A DNA stretch of 64,000 nucleotides from Anaerobacterium chartisolvens (GTDB lineage: Bacteria > Bacillota > Clostridia > Acetivibrionales > DSM-27016): assembly GCF_003337415.1 (NCBI RefSeq), contig NZ_QPJT01000008.1:115264-179263 (forward strand). Reading direction: 5' to 3'. Position 1 is the stretch's first letter; each line of letters opens with the position of its first letter. Position numbers and translations under genes: made by a program. A model generated the notes under the pieces. It had not been told where the DNA came from. It saw nothing but the letters and a program-made list of their open reading frames with translations, and made no database searches. Of the stretch, positions 42,325 through 51,269 are shown piece by piece.

Positions 42325-42350
42325 AAAGTGTATACAAAAGTATACTCTTT
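42325..42350. promoter_or_regulatory. Inverted repeat in restriction gene leader
   Basis: GTATAC AAAA GTATAC is flanked by AAAGT and TCTTT, giving 11-base half-sites with one mismatch. It lies 11-36 bases upstream of the nuclease start and within its transcript. It could be a binding site that delays nuclease expression. Confidence 0.45.
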
Positions 42351-42380
42351 ATTCTCCCTCACAAATGTATTCTTTATCAT

Positions 42381-42410
42381 ATTATAAGGTATTAAGCTCC
42401 TCGGGTTCAA
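42381..42410 (-). promoter_or_regulatory. Promoter of the restriction-modification operon
   Basis: On the minus strand TTGAAC (42410-42405) and TATAAT (42386-42381) are 18 bases apart. Transcription would start near 42374. Confidence 0.55.
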
Positions 42411-42441
42411 CCCTAAAGAAAGCCCGAATAGGCAGATTCGT

Positions 42442-42468
42442 ACGGAACGCCTTAGGGGGGCGTTCCGT
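42442..42468. repeat. GC-rich palindrome (ACGGAACGCC family)
   Basis: ACGGAACGCC and GGCGTTCCGT form a perfect 10-bp stem around TTAGGGG. It resembles the palindrome at 1222-1243. It lies just after the M24 peptidase gene and has no U-run. Confidence 0.5.
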
Positions 42469-42479
42469 GGGAGGCGCAT

Positions 42480-43673
42480 TCAGTATACCGGGATCATGCC
42501 CCGGCTGTCCCCCGTAATGGATTCGCCTCCGTCAGGCGTGACTATAAAGGTATTCTCAATCCCCACCATACCAACATCCTTTATTCCCTTTTTAGGCTCA
42601 ATGGCAAAAACCATCCCTTCCTTCAGCGGCTGCAAAAAGCCCTCGGCAATTACAGGAAATTCGTCTATATGCAGTCCTACTCCATGACCTATAAACTTTA
42701 CCCGGCGGCTCCCAAAGCCCATAAAGTTTTCCAGAAATTCATTGTCCAGACTTTCCATAATGCTGCCGTATATATGCTCGGGTATCGCTCCGGGCTTTAG
42801 CATTGCCGCCGCACGGTGCTGTATCTCGACACACTTGTTATGGGCAGAAATAACTTCGGAAGGCAGCGGTCTGCCAAACATATATGTCATAGTCTTATCG
42901 GTATTATAGCCATCCACACAGCATCCTATATCAACAAACACCATATCCCCCTTGCGAAGCTTGCGCTCACGGCTGCCCAGCAGCGGCACCGCAGGACTCA
43001 TTCCGTAGTTGCCCCCCGGCCCGTCAAAGGCCGTAGGATAAATTGAGCTTTCTCCAAAGCACACACTTCCAAGCACCACCTCGGTTTCAAACATCGAGAA
43101 GCGCGCTATGCCGTAATGCCCCTCCTCCACCATAGTAGAAAACAGACGCGTGGCAAAGGAGGCCTCGCTCATTCCTTCCTCAAGCATTCCCGGCACGAGG
43201 TCTTCAAGCACTCTGCGGTGAATTTTCCCGGCTTGTCTCATAAGCTCCAGCTCATAAACACTTTTCACGGAACGCACCGAAGCAATGCACCTGTCAAGAG
43301 ACTGTGCCCTGCTAAAGGGAAAATGCTTCTGAAGCCTTTGAAATAGCGCTAATGGCACTATTTCGGTTTCCATATACACCGTATCGGAAAGCCCGCTCAC
43401 AGATGCCACGGCATCCCGAAAGCTTTTCATTGGCCTTATGTCTGAAAACATAGACTCGTCAACAGCCCTCTCATAGCTTCTCCTTACCCACAGCACCGCC
43501 TCTGAGTCTCTGCGTATAAGCAGCATTCCGTCCTGCATTGTTCCTGTAAAATAATAAAGGTTTATTTTGCCGAATATTATTGCTGTCTCCCACCCGGGAT
43601 TCGCCCCCTCCATTTCAGAGCGAAACCTATCCATGCGAGACTTAAGCTCCGCAACAGGCACTTTATTGTTCAT
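42480..43673 (-). CDS. M24-family aminopeptidase P-like protein
   Basis: The 397-residue protein has a creatinase-type N-terminal domain (residues 1-140). The pita-bread M24 domain has metal ligands in [36 protein letters not shown] and the Glu pair in [11 protein letters not shown] and [11 protein letters not shown]. Such enzymes cut Xaa-Pro bonds. AAGGAGATCGGTCT is a fitting ribosome site. It stands alone on the minus strand, with palindromic repeats on both sides. Confidence 0.88.
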   Translation of the reverse strand: MNNKVPVAELKSRMDRFRSEMEGANPGWETAIIFGKINLYYFTGTMQDGMLLIRRDSEAVLWVRRSYERAVDESMFSDIRPMKSFRDAVASVSGLSDTVYMETEIVPLALFQRLQKHFPFSRAQSLDRCIASVRSVKSVYELELMRQAGKIHRRVLEDLVPGMLEEGMSEASFATRLFSTMVEEGHYGIARFSMFETEVVLGSVCFGESSIYPTAFDGPGGNYGMSPAVPLLGSRERKLRKGDMVFVDIGCCVDGYNTDKTMTYMFGRPLPSEVISAHNKCVEIQHRAAAMLKPGAIPEHIYGSIMESLDNEFLENFMGFGSRRVKFIGHGVGLHIDEFPVIAEGFLQPLKEGMVFAIEPKKGIKDVGMVGIENTFIVTPDGGESITGDSRGMIPVY

Positions 43674-44036
43674 AGACCGATCTCCTTACAGTTATCTAAG
43701 AGTTAATTTATTCACAAGTGATTATATCACAAAATTAAGGCGTATGTCTGTGTCCGTTTGAATAAACAGCTAACAGTAAGAGTAGAAATTGTTCCGGACG
43801 ACATTATTCTACATACTTATATAAATTAGGATACAAGCTATCTAAAAAGGATGTAAAATAATTTCCGGAAGAATAATTTCCCCGGAATACGTGACCGCGC
43901 TACAATTTAGACTAACTAAAGTCACAAGCGTCTTCTACAGGTATACATGCTTCTGTAGTTAGAGTAGAAATTATTCTGGAGGATATTATTTCACATCCTC
44001 CGTTATGTGATATGTTAAAACCTAAGCTGCATAAAA
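43674..44036. other. Repeat-rich intergenic region
   Basis: The region contains AGAGTAGAAATTGTTCCGG (about 43779-43824), an inverted related copy (about 43845-43880, ATGTAAAATAATTTCCGG) and the complete 68-bp hairpin repeat at 43961-44028. These are members of the family at 6564-6631. No gene is seen. Confidence 0.5.
43961..44028 (+). repeat. 68-bp hairpin repeat, second copy
   Basis: AGAGTAGAAATTATTCTGG, the GGAGGAT/ATCCTCC stem and GATATGTTAAAACCTAAGCT match 6564-6631 position by position. The bases of the hairpin loop differ while the stem is conserved. Confidence 0.65.
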
Positions 44037-44474
44037 TCACTTGGCTTTATTTCCCACTATTTCCACAATGCCTGAGTTGATATTGAAAAGATAACAGCAG
44101 ATCAGACTCTTTTCATACATAGGCTTAAATGGCTTGGTAATTATAAAGTAACCCTCTTTTTTAAAAAGCTCCACTCCCTTTAAAAAGTCATTTACCCTGT
44201 AGCATACATGGTATAGGGCAGACTCTCTTTCCTTAAGCAGGCTGTCCACAGGGCTCGGCTTTCCGGCAGGCTCTACCAGCTCAATCATGTAAGGCTCAAT
44301 CTCATTATATAGATAGGAGCAATACACATTCTGGCCTTGATCAAGCTCTCTGTAAATTTTTACTTTAGGATAAATATGCTTTAATGCTTCAATTGAATTA
44401 TCGGTAGATCTGGTGGCATAAGCTGTATGGTGCAGCTTAAGCTTTAACCTCACATCTCTTTCAACATTATTCAT
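44037..44474 (-). CDS. VOC-superfamily protein
   Basis: The 145-residue product has two beta-alpha-beta-beta-beta halves of the vicinal-oxygen-chelate fold. LKLHHTAYATRSTDNSIEAL carries the first ligand His. YCSYLYNEIEPYMIELVEPA carries the Glu. ALYHVCYRVNDFLKGVELF and SGIVEIVGNKAK follow. Methylmalonyl-CoA epimerase and glyoxalase-like enzymes have this form, but the substrate is unknown. It is 236 bases downstream of the carrier-protein gene, on the same strand but behind a terminator. Confidence 0.7.
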   Translation of the reverse strand: MNNVERDVRLKLKLHHTAYATRSTDNSIEALKHIYPKVKIYRELDQGQNVYCSYLYNEIEPYMIELVEPAGKPSPVDSLLKERESALYHVCYRVNDFLKGVELFKKEGYFIITKPFKPMYEKSLICCYLFNINSGIVEIVGNKAK

Positions 44475-44628
44475 TCTTTATCACAACCCTCTACACTATG
44501 AGTCTCTTATTATCACATCCCCGGTTGTGTATTATTGTTATATTTATAAATCATCATATTATTTGTATAAACATGGAATATAAACGTATAATAGCCTTAA
44601 TTTAACTCATTGTCAATACTAATGTTTA

Positions 44629-44668
44629 TTAAAAAACAAAAGGAGCTTCTTTAAAAAACAAAGCTCCT
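44629..44668 (-). terminator. Terminator of the carrier-protein gene
   Basis: On the minus strand AGGAGCTT and AAGCTCCT form an 8-bp stem around a T-rich loop, followed by TTTGTTTTTT. It lies 42 bases after the stop at 44710. Confidence 0.75.
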
Positions 44669-44709
44669 GCAATACAATTCTCCTTCCGCCATTTAAGGCA
44701 CTAGCCTGC

Positions 44710-46077
44710 TTACAGCACTTCCTCCAGCTTTTTCACAACATTTCTTTCCATCGCAATTATTTTATTAATGTGTTTTAAATATATCTTTCCCGCAATGAAA
44801 TCCCCCTTAAAGTAGCGGTAAATAACCTTCATCCTGAACCTTTTCCACTCTTCAACAAGCTCCGACAAGTCATCGTTCAAATTTTGCCTGGAAAACTCAG
44901 GGTAAATATCCCGGTATTGCTCCAGCATTTCCTTAAGCAGCATTTTCCTCGCCAAAACAGCCCAAAGCTTCCAATCCAGAAATCCTTTTACGTCTATGTA
45001 TTTGTAGTAGGAGTGCTTATGGTCAAGGCAAAGCCCCTCACTTTCAAAAATTTGCTTTAACATCTCCATAGCTTCAAACCCGCAGTATACCTTAAAACCA
45101 TTATTATAATAGCAAGGCTTAAAATAATTGCTTATGCTCTTTCTCAGCAAATCCTTTATGTCAATGCCTCTGGCGAGCTTTTCTGTGTCTATGTCAACAG
45201 AAGCAAAAATTAAATCCAGATCAAACGCAGGCTTTAAGTCAGTCTTCTTTATCACTCCGACAGATTTATTTTTACCGTATGGTATAAACCTGTCGTTAAG
45301 AACAGCAGGGACTTCTATATAATACAGCATCTCATCGTCATGGGCCACAGCTATAAAGGTGTGATTGCTTTTTTCAATCTCCTCCTGAAGATCTGTAACC
45401 TCAAAATCCAGACTTATAAAGTCCTTATTAAACGGAAGCTTCTTTGTATATGTTTTTATAACTACAATCTTGCCTTGCTCAAGCAGCCGTTCTATATCCG
45501 CCATTGACTCATAGCCCTTACCGTTAACAACCTCCGCTTTAAACAACTCGTCCACCTCATCAAAATTGTCGCACCATATGTTGCACAGGCTTCCGTCAGG
45601 GTTTAACGACACATTTACAGAAATGTCCTGCATCAAAATACCGACATACTTTGCATAGTCCTTTACATATCTTTTAAGATAGAAATAATACATAAGGGAA
45701 TTACAGTCTAAAAGCTGAGTAAACTCATCAAAGCTGCCGTCTCTGCAGAAATAATATTCCGCATCAAGATTTTCCCGCATCGCTCTGGGCATGTCCCCCT
45801 TTTCTATGTAGGACGTCCTTTCCCATAAAATTTGCGCCAGCCTCTCAATTGTAGGGTTTTCCAGAACATCCTGCGCTGTGAGACCTATATTCTTTATTCT
45901 TTTTGCAATGAGATCGGCCTTTATCGGATCTCCTCCCAGCTCAAAAAAGTTGTCTTTTATTCCAAGATGTCTATTTACCTGAAGCACTTCCTCCCACGCC
46001 TTCATTACAATAAACTGGGTGCCGTCCGTCACGGGAACATAAATCCCTGCAGCTTCCTTTTTATTATCCTCAAGCAT
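44710..46077 (-). CDS. Degenerate carrier domain fused to a BtrH-like domain
   Basis: The 455-residue protein starts with a peptidyl/acyl carrier domain (residues 15-85: AWEEVLQVNRHLGIKDNFFE, then LGGDPIKADLIAKRI). The phosphopantetheine Ser of LGGDS is Pro here (codon CCG). The larger C-terminal part (residues 110-455) has a Cys in LLDCNSLMYYFYL and a His in KSNHTFIAVAHDDEMLYYIE, resembling BtrH/C39-like acyltransfer domains. A carrier-fused acyltransferase would be expected, but this carrier cannot be primed. No synthetase genes are near. The domain names are by pattern only. Confidence 0.65.
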   Translation of the reverse strand: MLEDNKKEAAGIYVPVTDGTQFIVMKAWEEVLQVNRHLGIKDNFFELGGDPIKADLIAKRIKNIGLTAQDVLENPTIERLAQILWERTSYIEKGDMPRAMRENLDAEYYFCRDGSFDEFTQLLDCNSLMYYFYLKRYVKDYAKYVGILMQDISVNVSLNPDGSLCNIWCDNFDEVDELFKAEVVNGKGYESMADIERLLEQGKIVVIKTYTKKLPFNKDFISLDFEVTDLQEEIEKSNHTFIAVAHDDEMLYYIEVPAVLNDRFIPYGKNKSVGVIKKTDLKPAFDLDLIFASVDIDTEKLARGIDIKDLLRKSISNYFKPCYYNNGFKVYCGFEAMEMLKQIFESEGLCLDHKHSYYKYIDVKGFLDWKLWAVLARKMLLKEMLEQYRDIYPEFSRQNLNDDLSELVEEWKRFRMKVIYRYFKGDFIAGKIYLKHINKIIAMERNVVKKLEEVL

Positions 46078-46178
46078 AGCCGTTTCCTCCCCGAAGCATC
46101 AAGTCCGCCCAATAATGAGCGTGTACGTTTATATTTTACATATTTATATAATGCTTGTAAATATGACATCTTGGTGTT

Positions 46179-46596
46179 GGGTGCATAAATTATATCTGAC
46201 ACAGCATTTCGGAAAATCGCCATAGGGATTACAATTGAAGCACCTTTTTCACATAACAGCATAATTATCCAAAAAAAATGGTTAAAAAGAGCCAATATAT
46301 TATGGCGTTTTATTCCAAATCCAGATTTTTAATAAGCTCCCTATCTATCTTCCCCTCACTTCGAGGGGAAGGAAAAGAAGGTCCATGTAGGTCTTGCAGG
46401 ATGTCTCCTTATTTCTTTTGCTAGCTGCTTTACATGCGCCTGCGTTGTTCTTCTCATTTTCTTCTCCAGCGCCCTTCTTTTTCTTCCCCTCGATGTGAGG
46501 GGAAGATAGAAGGGGAGTTAAAATTTGCATTTTCATTCATATTACCACAAAATATATTCGTTGGTAACATTTTCGTCACTTAAATTAAATACACCC
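46179..46596. mobile_element. Non-autonomous transposon-like element (copy 1) with 9-bp target duplication
   Basis: The element begins GGGTGCATAAATTATATCTG and ends with the inverted GTCACTTAAATTAAATACAC plus CC. CTTGGTGTT flanks both sides (46170-46178, 46597-46605) as a perfect 9-bp duplication. The interior contains a second inverted pair (CTATCTTCCCCTCAC...TCGAGGGGAAG) and no gene. A second copy is at 60394-60858. Confidence 0.88.
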
Positions 46597-46616
46597 CTTG
46601 GTGTTTATAAAACTAT

Positions 46617-48350
46617 CTATATTGTATATTCAGGCTGGTATAATTCAGAGCTTTCCTTATAAATGATTCTTCTTCCCTTCATTATATCAAACCATTTATT
46701 AGCAAATGCTGCAAGCTCCTTTCCGTCTCTTACGTCAATTTTGCCTAAATCCTCTTTAAATTCCTCATATAGCTTGTGAGATGATATATTTATATAAAAG
46801 CCGCTTGTGTTTATTGCAGGAATGCCTGAATACTTGTAGTCCTCAAAGTGCATAATATCGGTAAATATTCCCTTCCTTACAAGTACTGCCTTGTTCCGGC
46901 GCACATCTATTATATCGACACTGTCAGGATAAAAATACGTTTCTCCCTCTAAGGGAACCGAATCCCCCTGAACAAAAAGCCTGTGGTGGGGAGTTGCTTT
47001 TCTAACCGCTCCCTCAGGCAGCATATAAAAGTATTCGTCAAAGCAGCTTACCACAATCTCTTCATCCTCCCTGACAAACCTGCTTACCTCATTCGTTAGG
47101 GCTTCTACTCCCGAAACTATTCCCCCTCCGCACACATCATAGCCGTCCACTATTACAAACCGTCCTGTGTTCTGGTTGCTTTTAAACTGATCAAAGCACA
47201 GCTTTTCTTTCGTCCGTATGGTTACCTCCGCCACATCGTTTGTTTTGACCCGAGATGCATCCTCAATTGCCTCAAGCGTTGTTGCGTCAATAACCCTGTC
47301 AATTGAAACAACCTCACATTCCATCTCCTGAGTTACTGCCTTTATTTTATACTTTTTGTCCTTTACAAGGTTATTCCTTCCCATCCAGAACAGGTTGACC
47401 TTAAAAACATCGGATATCACAGGAGCTTCATCCTTATGGGTTATGATCTCCCCCCTCTTATTAAAAAACTCATCCTCCACCGTAATACCCACAGACATAC
47501 CCGCCTCCGCGGTGTCCCTTTTGTCATTGTCCGTCCAGTATTCTATCGTCTTTATGCGTGTGAGCTTCCGACTGGGAGAAATAAGTATCTCATCTCCCAC
47601 CCGAAGCCTTCCCGATTCGATTCTGCCTGCGATAATCCTCCTGTTGTCAAACTTATAGACATCCTGTATGGGAAGCCTCAGCGGCTTTTCCTCAAGCCCC
47701 TTATCCTTCTCAAACATATCTATGGACTCAAGTATGGGAGATCCGTCATACCAAGGCATTTTATCCGACTTAAGCGCAATGTTTTCTCCAAGGAAGGCTG
47801 AAACAGGTATATATCTTAATGGATAAACCTTCAGGCTGTTTAAAAATTGGTTCATTTCAAGCTTTATTGCATTGAACCTCTGCTCGGAATAGTCAATGAG
47901 ATCCATTTTGTTGACTATTACATATACCTTCTGTATTCCAAGAAGCGAAAGGATATATCCATGTCTTTTGGATTGCTCCTGTATGCCCTCATTGGCGTCA
48001 ATAATAACAAGAGCCGCCTCCGCGTTTGCCGCCCCCGATATCATGTTTTTGAGGAATTCCTTGTGCCCCGGGGCGTCAATAATTACATACTCCCTTTTTT
48101 CTGTATGGAACTGAAGCTGAGTGGTGTCAATTGTAATACCCTGCTTCTGCTCCTCCTCAAAGGCATCCAGAAGATATGCATACTCGAAGGGCTTTCCCTT
48201 TTCCTTTGAAATCCTCTTAACCCTGTCTATCGCGCCCTCCGGCAGAGATTTGGTGTCATAAAGCAGCCTTCCTATTACGGTGGACTTTCCATGATCCACA
48301 TGCCCCACTACTACTATTTTAAGAATTTCCTTAACGTTTTCCTCTGTCAT
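46617..48350 (-). CDS. cysN: Sulfate adenylyltransferase GTPase subunit
   Basis: The 577-residue protein is a translation-factor-like GTPase. It has the P-loop GHVDHGKSTVIGRLL near residue 16, switch residues, DAPGHKEFLKNMI, NKMDLI and SAFLGENI, followed by two beta-barrel domains. It activates sulfate to APS with CysD. It is about 100 residues longer than CysN, and the C-terminal extension (about residues 480-577, SGFYINISSHKLYEEFKEDL) lacks the APS-kinase P-loop of NodQ. It is 73 bases after cysD in the sulfur operon. GAGGGTG precedes the ATG at 48350. Confidence 0.93.
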   Translation of the reverse strand: MTEENVKEILKIVVVGHVDHGKSTVIGRLLYDTKSLPEGAIDRVKRISKEKGKPFEYAYLLDAFEEEQKQGITIDTTQLQFHTEKREYVIIDAPGHKEFLKNMISGAANAEAALVIIDANEGIQEQSKRHGYILSLLGIQKVYVIVNKMDLIDYSEQRFNAIKLEMNQFLNSLKVYPLRYIPVSAFLGENIALKSDKMPWYDGSPILESIDMFEKDKGLEEKPLRLPIQDVYKFDNRRIIAGRIESGRLRVGDEILISPSRKLTRIKTIEYWTDNDKRDTAEAGMSVGITVEDEFFNKRGEIITHKDEAPVISDVFKVNLFWMGRNNLVKDKKYKIKAVTQEMECEVVSIDRVIDATTLEAIEDASRVKTNDVAEVTIRTKEKLCFDQFKSNQNTGRFVIVDGYDVCGGGIVSGVEALTNEVSRFVREDEEIVVSCFDEYFYMLPEGAVRKATPHHRLFVQGDSVPLEGETYFYPDSVDIIDVRRNKAVLVRKGIFTDIMHFEDYKYSGIPAINTSGFYINISSHKLYEEFKEDLGKIDVRDGKELAAFANKWFDIMKGRRIIYKESSELYQPEYTI

Positions 48351-48423
48351 ATATTTGCACCCTCTTTTCCTCACAGAATAAATTTAGCCCGTCTTTAGAA
48401 GAAACCTTCTTTAGCTCCCAGCC

Positions 48424-49224
48424 TTACATATAGCCGTCCTTCCTGAGCTTCTGCATTGCATAGGCATCCTCCTGATCCTGAGCCCGCCCGGCTCTTTCAC
48501 TTACCTTTGTGTTTTTAAGCTCCTCAATTATCTCCTCTATGCTGGATGCCTCTGAGTCGATTTTCCCGGTACACGGAGCGCAGCCAAGGCTTCTGTACCT
48601 CTTTCCATCCTTGGAAAAGTACAGGTCTACAAGGGGTATATTTTCGCGGCCTATATACGCCCATATGTCAATCTCATTCCAGTGCAGAATGGGATGCACC
48701 CTTATATGGTTTCCCTTGGGGAAGTCTGTCTTAAACTGATCCCACAGCTCGGGAGGCTGATTTGTATAATCCCATTCGGAATCCTTGTTCCTTTCGCTGA
48801 ATACCCTCTCCTTTGACCGTGAGCCCTCTTCATCCCTTCTTATACCGAGAATAAGGCCCTCAAATTCATATCTTGCAACAACCTGCTGAAGCCCGTCGGT
48901 CTTCAGTGCCTTGCAGCATACCAGCCTGCCATGCCCGGGGCCCATTCCCTGCTCTAACGCCTCCCGGTTTGTGTGTACAATGAGATCCAAGTTATACTCC
49001 TTTGCTATCCTGTCCCTGTACTCAATCATTTCAGGTATTTTATAGGTTGTATCCACATGTATGAACGGGAAAGGGCAGTGCCCGAAAAACGCTTTCTTTG
49101 CCAGCCACAGAAGCACCGTGGAGTCCTTTCCTATAGACCACAGCATTCCCAGCTTTCCAAACTTCTTATAGGCCTCTCTCAATATAAATATGCTCTGTGC
49201 CTCCAGCCTGTCTAAATGATCCAT
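48424..49224 (-). CDS. cysD: Sulfate adenylyltransferase small subunit
   Basis: The 266-residue ATP pyrophosphatase-fold enzyme has the PP-loop-like [51 protein letters not shown] and the conserved [17 protein letters not shown] segment follow. Together with CysN it makes adenosine 5'-phosphosulfate from sulfate and ATP. GGAGGGG lies 7 bases before the ATG. It is preceded by the aprB-like gene 12 bases upstream. Confidence 0.96.
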   Translation of the reverse strand: MDHLDRLEAQSIFILREAYKKFGKLGMLWSIGKDSTVLLWLAKKAFFGHCPFPFIHVDTTYKIPEMIEYRDRIAKEYNLDLIVHTNREALEQGMGPGHGRLVCCKALKTDGLQQVVARYEFEGLILGIRRDEEGSRSKERVFSERNKDSEWDYTNQPPELWDQFKTDFPKGNHIRVHPILHWNEIDIWAYIGRENIPLVDLYFSKDGKRYRSLGCAPCTGKIDSEASSIEEIIEELKNTKVSERAGRAQDQEDAYAMQKLRKDGYM

Positions 49225-49236
49225 TTAAAACCCCTC

Positions 49237-49551
49237 CTAATACTTGTTCGATTCCTTTTGATTAATTGTAATTACCCTTTCCTCTCCTTCGGCTCCGGCA
49301 ATGTGCCAGTGCAGAAAATGCCCGTCCCTTTTTGTATGCAGTGTTGAGCCCATTCCCCCTATATCCGCACCCAGAAAGTAGCTCACAGCTCCGTACAGGC
49401 ATTCCTTAAGGCAGGCGGTGCAGCCCCAGCAGTCCCTTGGGTACCTGCTTTCCGCCTTTCCGTTTTTGTCTTTATACAGAAGCGTCCCTGGGCATACCCT
49501 GATGCATTTTCCGCAGCCCGTGCATTTTGAGGTATCAATTGTTATGCTCAT
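49237..49551 (-). CDS. aprB: APS reductase ferredoxin-type beta subunit (AprB-like)
   Basis: The 104-residue protein has two 4Fe-4S motifs: CTGCGKCIRVCPG at residues 10-22 and CWGCTACLKECLYGAV at 40-55. A short tail follows that is shorter than in dissimilatory AprB. It would pass electrons to AprA. The start at 49551 is chosen over the ATG at 49560, because GAGGG lies 9 bases before the former and directly abuts the latter. It overlaps aprA by 17 bases. Confidence 0.85.
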   Translation of the reverse strand: MSITIDTSKCTGCGKCIRVCPGTLLYKDKNGKAESRYPRDCWGCTACLKECLYGAVSYFLGADIGGMGSTLHTKRDGHFLHWHIAGAEGEERVITINQKESNKY

Positions 49552-51235
49552 AAGCCTCATCCCTCTTTACCAAATCTCTTAAAATTATTTTTACCTCTCC
49601 GTCCTCAAAGCGAGAGTTTACATACTTAAGCCAGTTTTTGTCATCCCTTGCGGGGTAGTCGGCATTTTCATGAAAGCTGTGCCACCGCGTTTCCTTTCTC
49701 GCCTCAAGGTGCTTTATGAGTACCCTGCACACCCACAGCCGGTCTATAAGCTCATAAATAAGCTTAAGCCCGTGCAGATCGGAAGCCCTGAGCGATGCGC
49801 CGAGTTCCATCAATTGGGCAATGCGCTCCTCAGCAAGCTTAAGCTTGCCGGAATTCACTGTATAGCCCGAGGATATTCCTCCCGCATAGTCATCCATAGC
49901 CTTTTGCATGGCCTCCTCCAGCTCTTCAACGCTATACAGAGGCAATTCGCCTCCTAAAAATGTGTTGACACCGTCCAGTATTTCAGCAACCCTTTTGCCG
50001 CAAATTGCAGTGCCGCTTTTCCCCTTTATATGGTTCAAAGCCGACAAGGCCGCTATTTCCGCTTCCGCAAAGCATCCCGTAACATATTTCTGCGGGCTTC
50101 CTCCCGCCACATCTCCCGCGGCATAAAGCCCCTCTATTGTAGAAGCCCTTTCTGTATCCACCCAGTACCCGCTCCCGGTATGCCCGCCGACAATATACGG
50201 CTCGGTGCCCTCAATCTCAACATTCTGCCGCGCTGGGCCCCGTCCTGCTTCGATCCATTTTAACGTCTGTGCGGGAGCCATGTTCAAATAGGCCTTTAAC
50301 AGCTCCTCCTCCTGCTCCTCTGTAATTCCCTCCGTTTTAAGGTAGCACGGGCCTCTCCCGCTCCTGTTCTCCATGACTGTCGAATACAGGCGCATGGATG
50401 TCTTAGGAGTGCCGTAGCTGCTTTCGTACTCTTTTCCCAAGCCATTTATCTGCTCGGCACCCACGCCCTGAGAAATAGTGCCTGTAGGAGCAATTGTATC
50501 CTTACACCTTAGGGCAATAAAGCGCATTTCAAAGGTTGTCATCTCGGCTCCCGCCCTTATGCCCATAGCGTATCCCGCTCCGGTATTGAAGGGGCAGTAC
50601 CACATCTTATGCCTTGAAAAGCCGGGATTATTAGGCTTATACAGGCCCGCGGCACCCCCGGCGGCACATATTACCGCCTTTGATGAAATTACATACAGTA
50701 TGTTTTTTTCGATAGAGAATCCGTACGCTCCTACTGCTTTACCGTTTTCAACAATATAGTCAACCACGTTTACCCGGTTTAAAACCTGTATATTTTCCTC
50801 GCTCTCCACAGCGTCAGCCAAAAGCGTCTTAATATTTTCCCCGTTTATTTTTATATTCCGCCTGCCCCGTGAGGCATACTCCCCGTTTTCATCCTTCAGT
50901 ATAACGAGTCCCAGCCTTTCCATATTTCGGGTTACTCTGTTCAAGCCCTTCGCCATGCTGTAGACAAGATCCTCCCGTAATATTCCCGCAGCATCATTTC
51001 TTGCATAGTCCAAATACGTGTCCGGTGTTTCTCCCTTTACAATATAGGCATTGAGAGCATTGACTCCCGCGGCAAGGCACCCGCTCCGGCTTATATGCGC
51101 CTTTTCGGCTATAATAACCCTTGCGCCGGAGCTCCCGGCAATTGTCAGTGCGGCATAGCACCCCGCGGTGCCCCCTCCTATAATAAGCACATCCGTTTCC
51201 AATATCTCTGCTTCCAGCTTTATACCTCTGCCCAC
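49535..51235 (-). CDS. aprA: Adenylylsulfate reductase alpha subunit (AprA-like)
   Basis: The 566-residue flavoprotein has the FAD motif DVLIIGGGTAGCYAALTIAG at about residue 15 and the substrate-channel residues of the fumarate-reductase/AprA family. The GLYAAGDVAGGSPQKYVTGC motif and a helical C-terminus follow. It reduces APS to sulfite and AMP. GGAGG lies 8 bases before the GTG start. In clostridia this AprAB form serves assimilation, as the CysDN and CysK genes around it imply. No QmoABC genes are seen. Confidence 0.88.
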   Translation of the reverse strand: MGRGIKLEAEILETDVLIIGGGTAGCYAALTIAGSSGARVIIAEKAHISRSGCLAAGVNALNAYIVKGETPDTYLDYARNDAAGILREDLVYSMAKGLNRVTRNMERLGLVILKDENGEYASRGRRNIKINGENIKTLLADAVESEENIQVLNRVNVVDYIVENGKAVGAYGFSIEKNILYVISSKAVICAAGGAAGLYKPNNPGFSRHKMWYCPFNTGAGYAMGIRAGAEMTTFEMRFIALRCKDTIAPTGTISQGVGAEQINGLGKEYESSYGTPKTSMRLYSTVMENRSGRGPCYLKTEGITEEQEEELLKAYLNMAPAQTLKWIEAGRGPARQNVEIEGTEPYIVGGHTGSGYWVDTERASTIEGLYAAGDVAGGSPQKYVTGCFAEAEIAALSALNHIKGKSGTAICGKRVAEILDGVNTFLGGELPLYSVEELEEAMQKAMDDYAGGISSGYTVNSGKLKLAEERIAQLMELGASLRASDLHGLKLIYELIDRLWVCRVLIKHLEARKETRWHSFHENADYPARDDKNWLKYVNSRFEDGEVKIILRDLVKRDEAYEHNN

Positions 51236-51269
51236 TCCACTGCCCTCCCCCTAAAATCCATACAATGTA

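Noticed and set aside
44037..46077. Non-ribosomal peptide or closthioamide-like cluster
   Set aside because: Only one carrier-type gene with a lost active-site Ser and one VOC gene are present; no adenylation, condensation or phosphopantetheinyl transferase genes are found.
46029..46295. Open frame of 88 codons on the minus strand upstream of the carrier gene
   Set aside because: It runs from the transposon-like element into the carrier gene in another frame and has no ribosome site.
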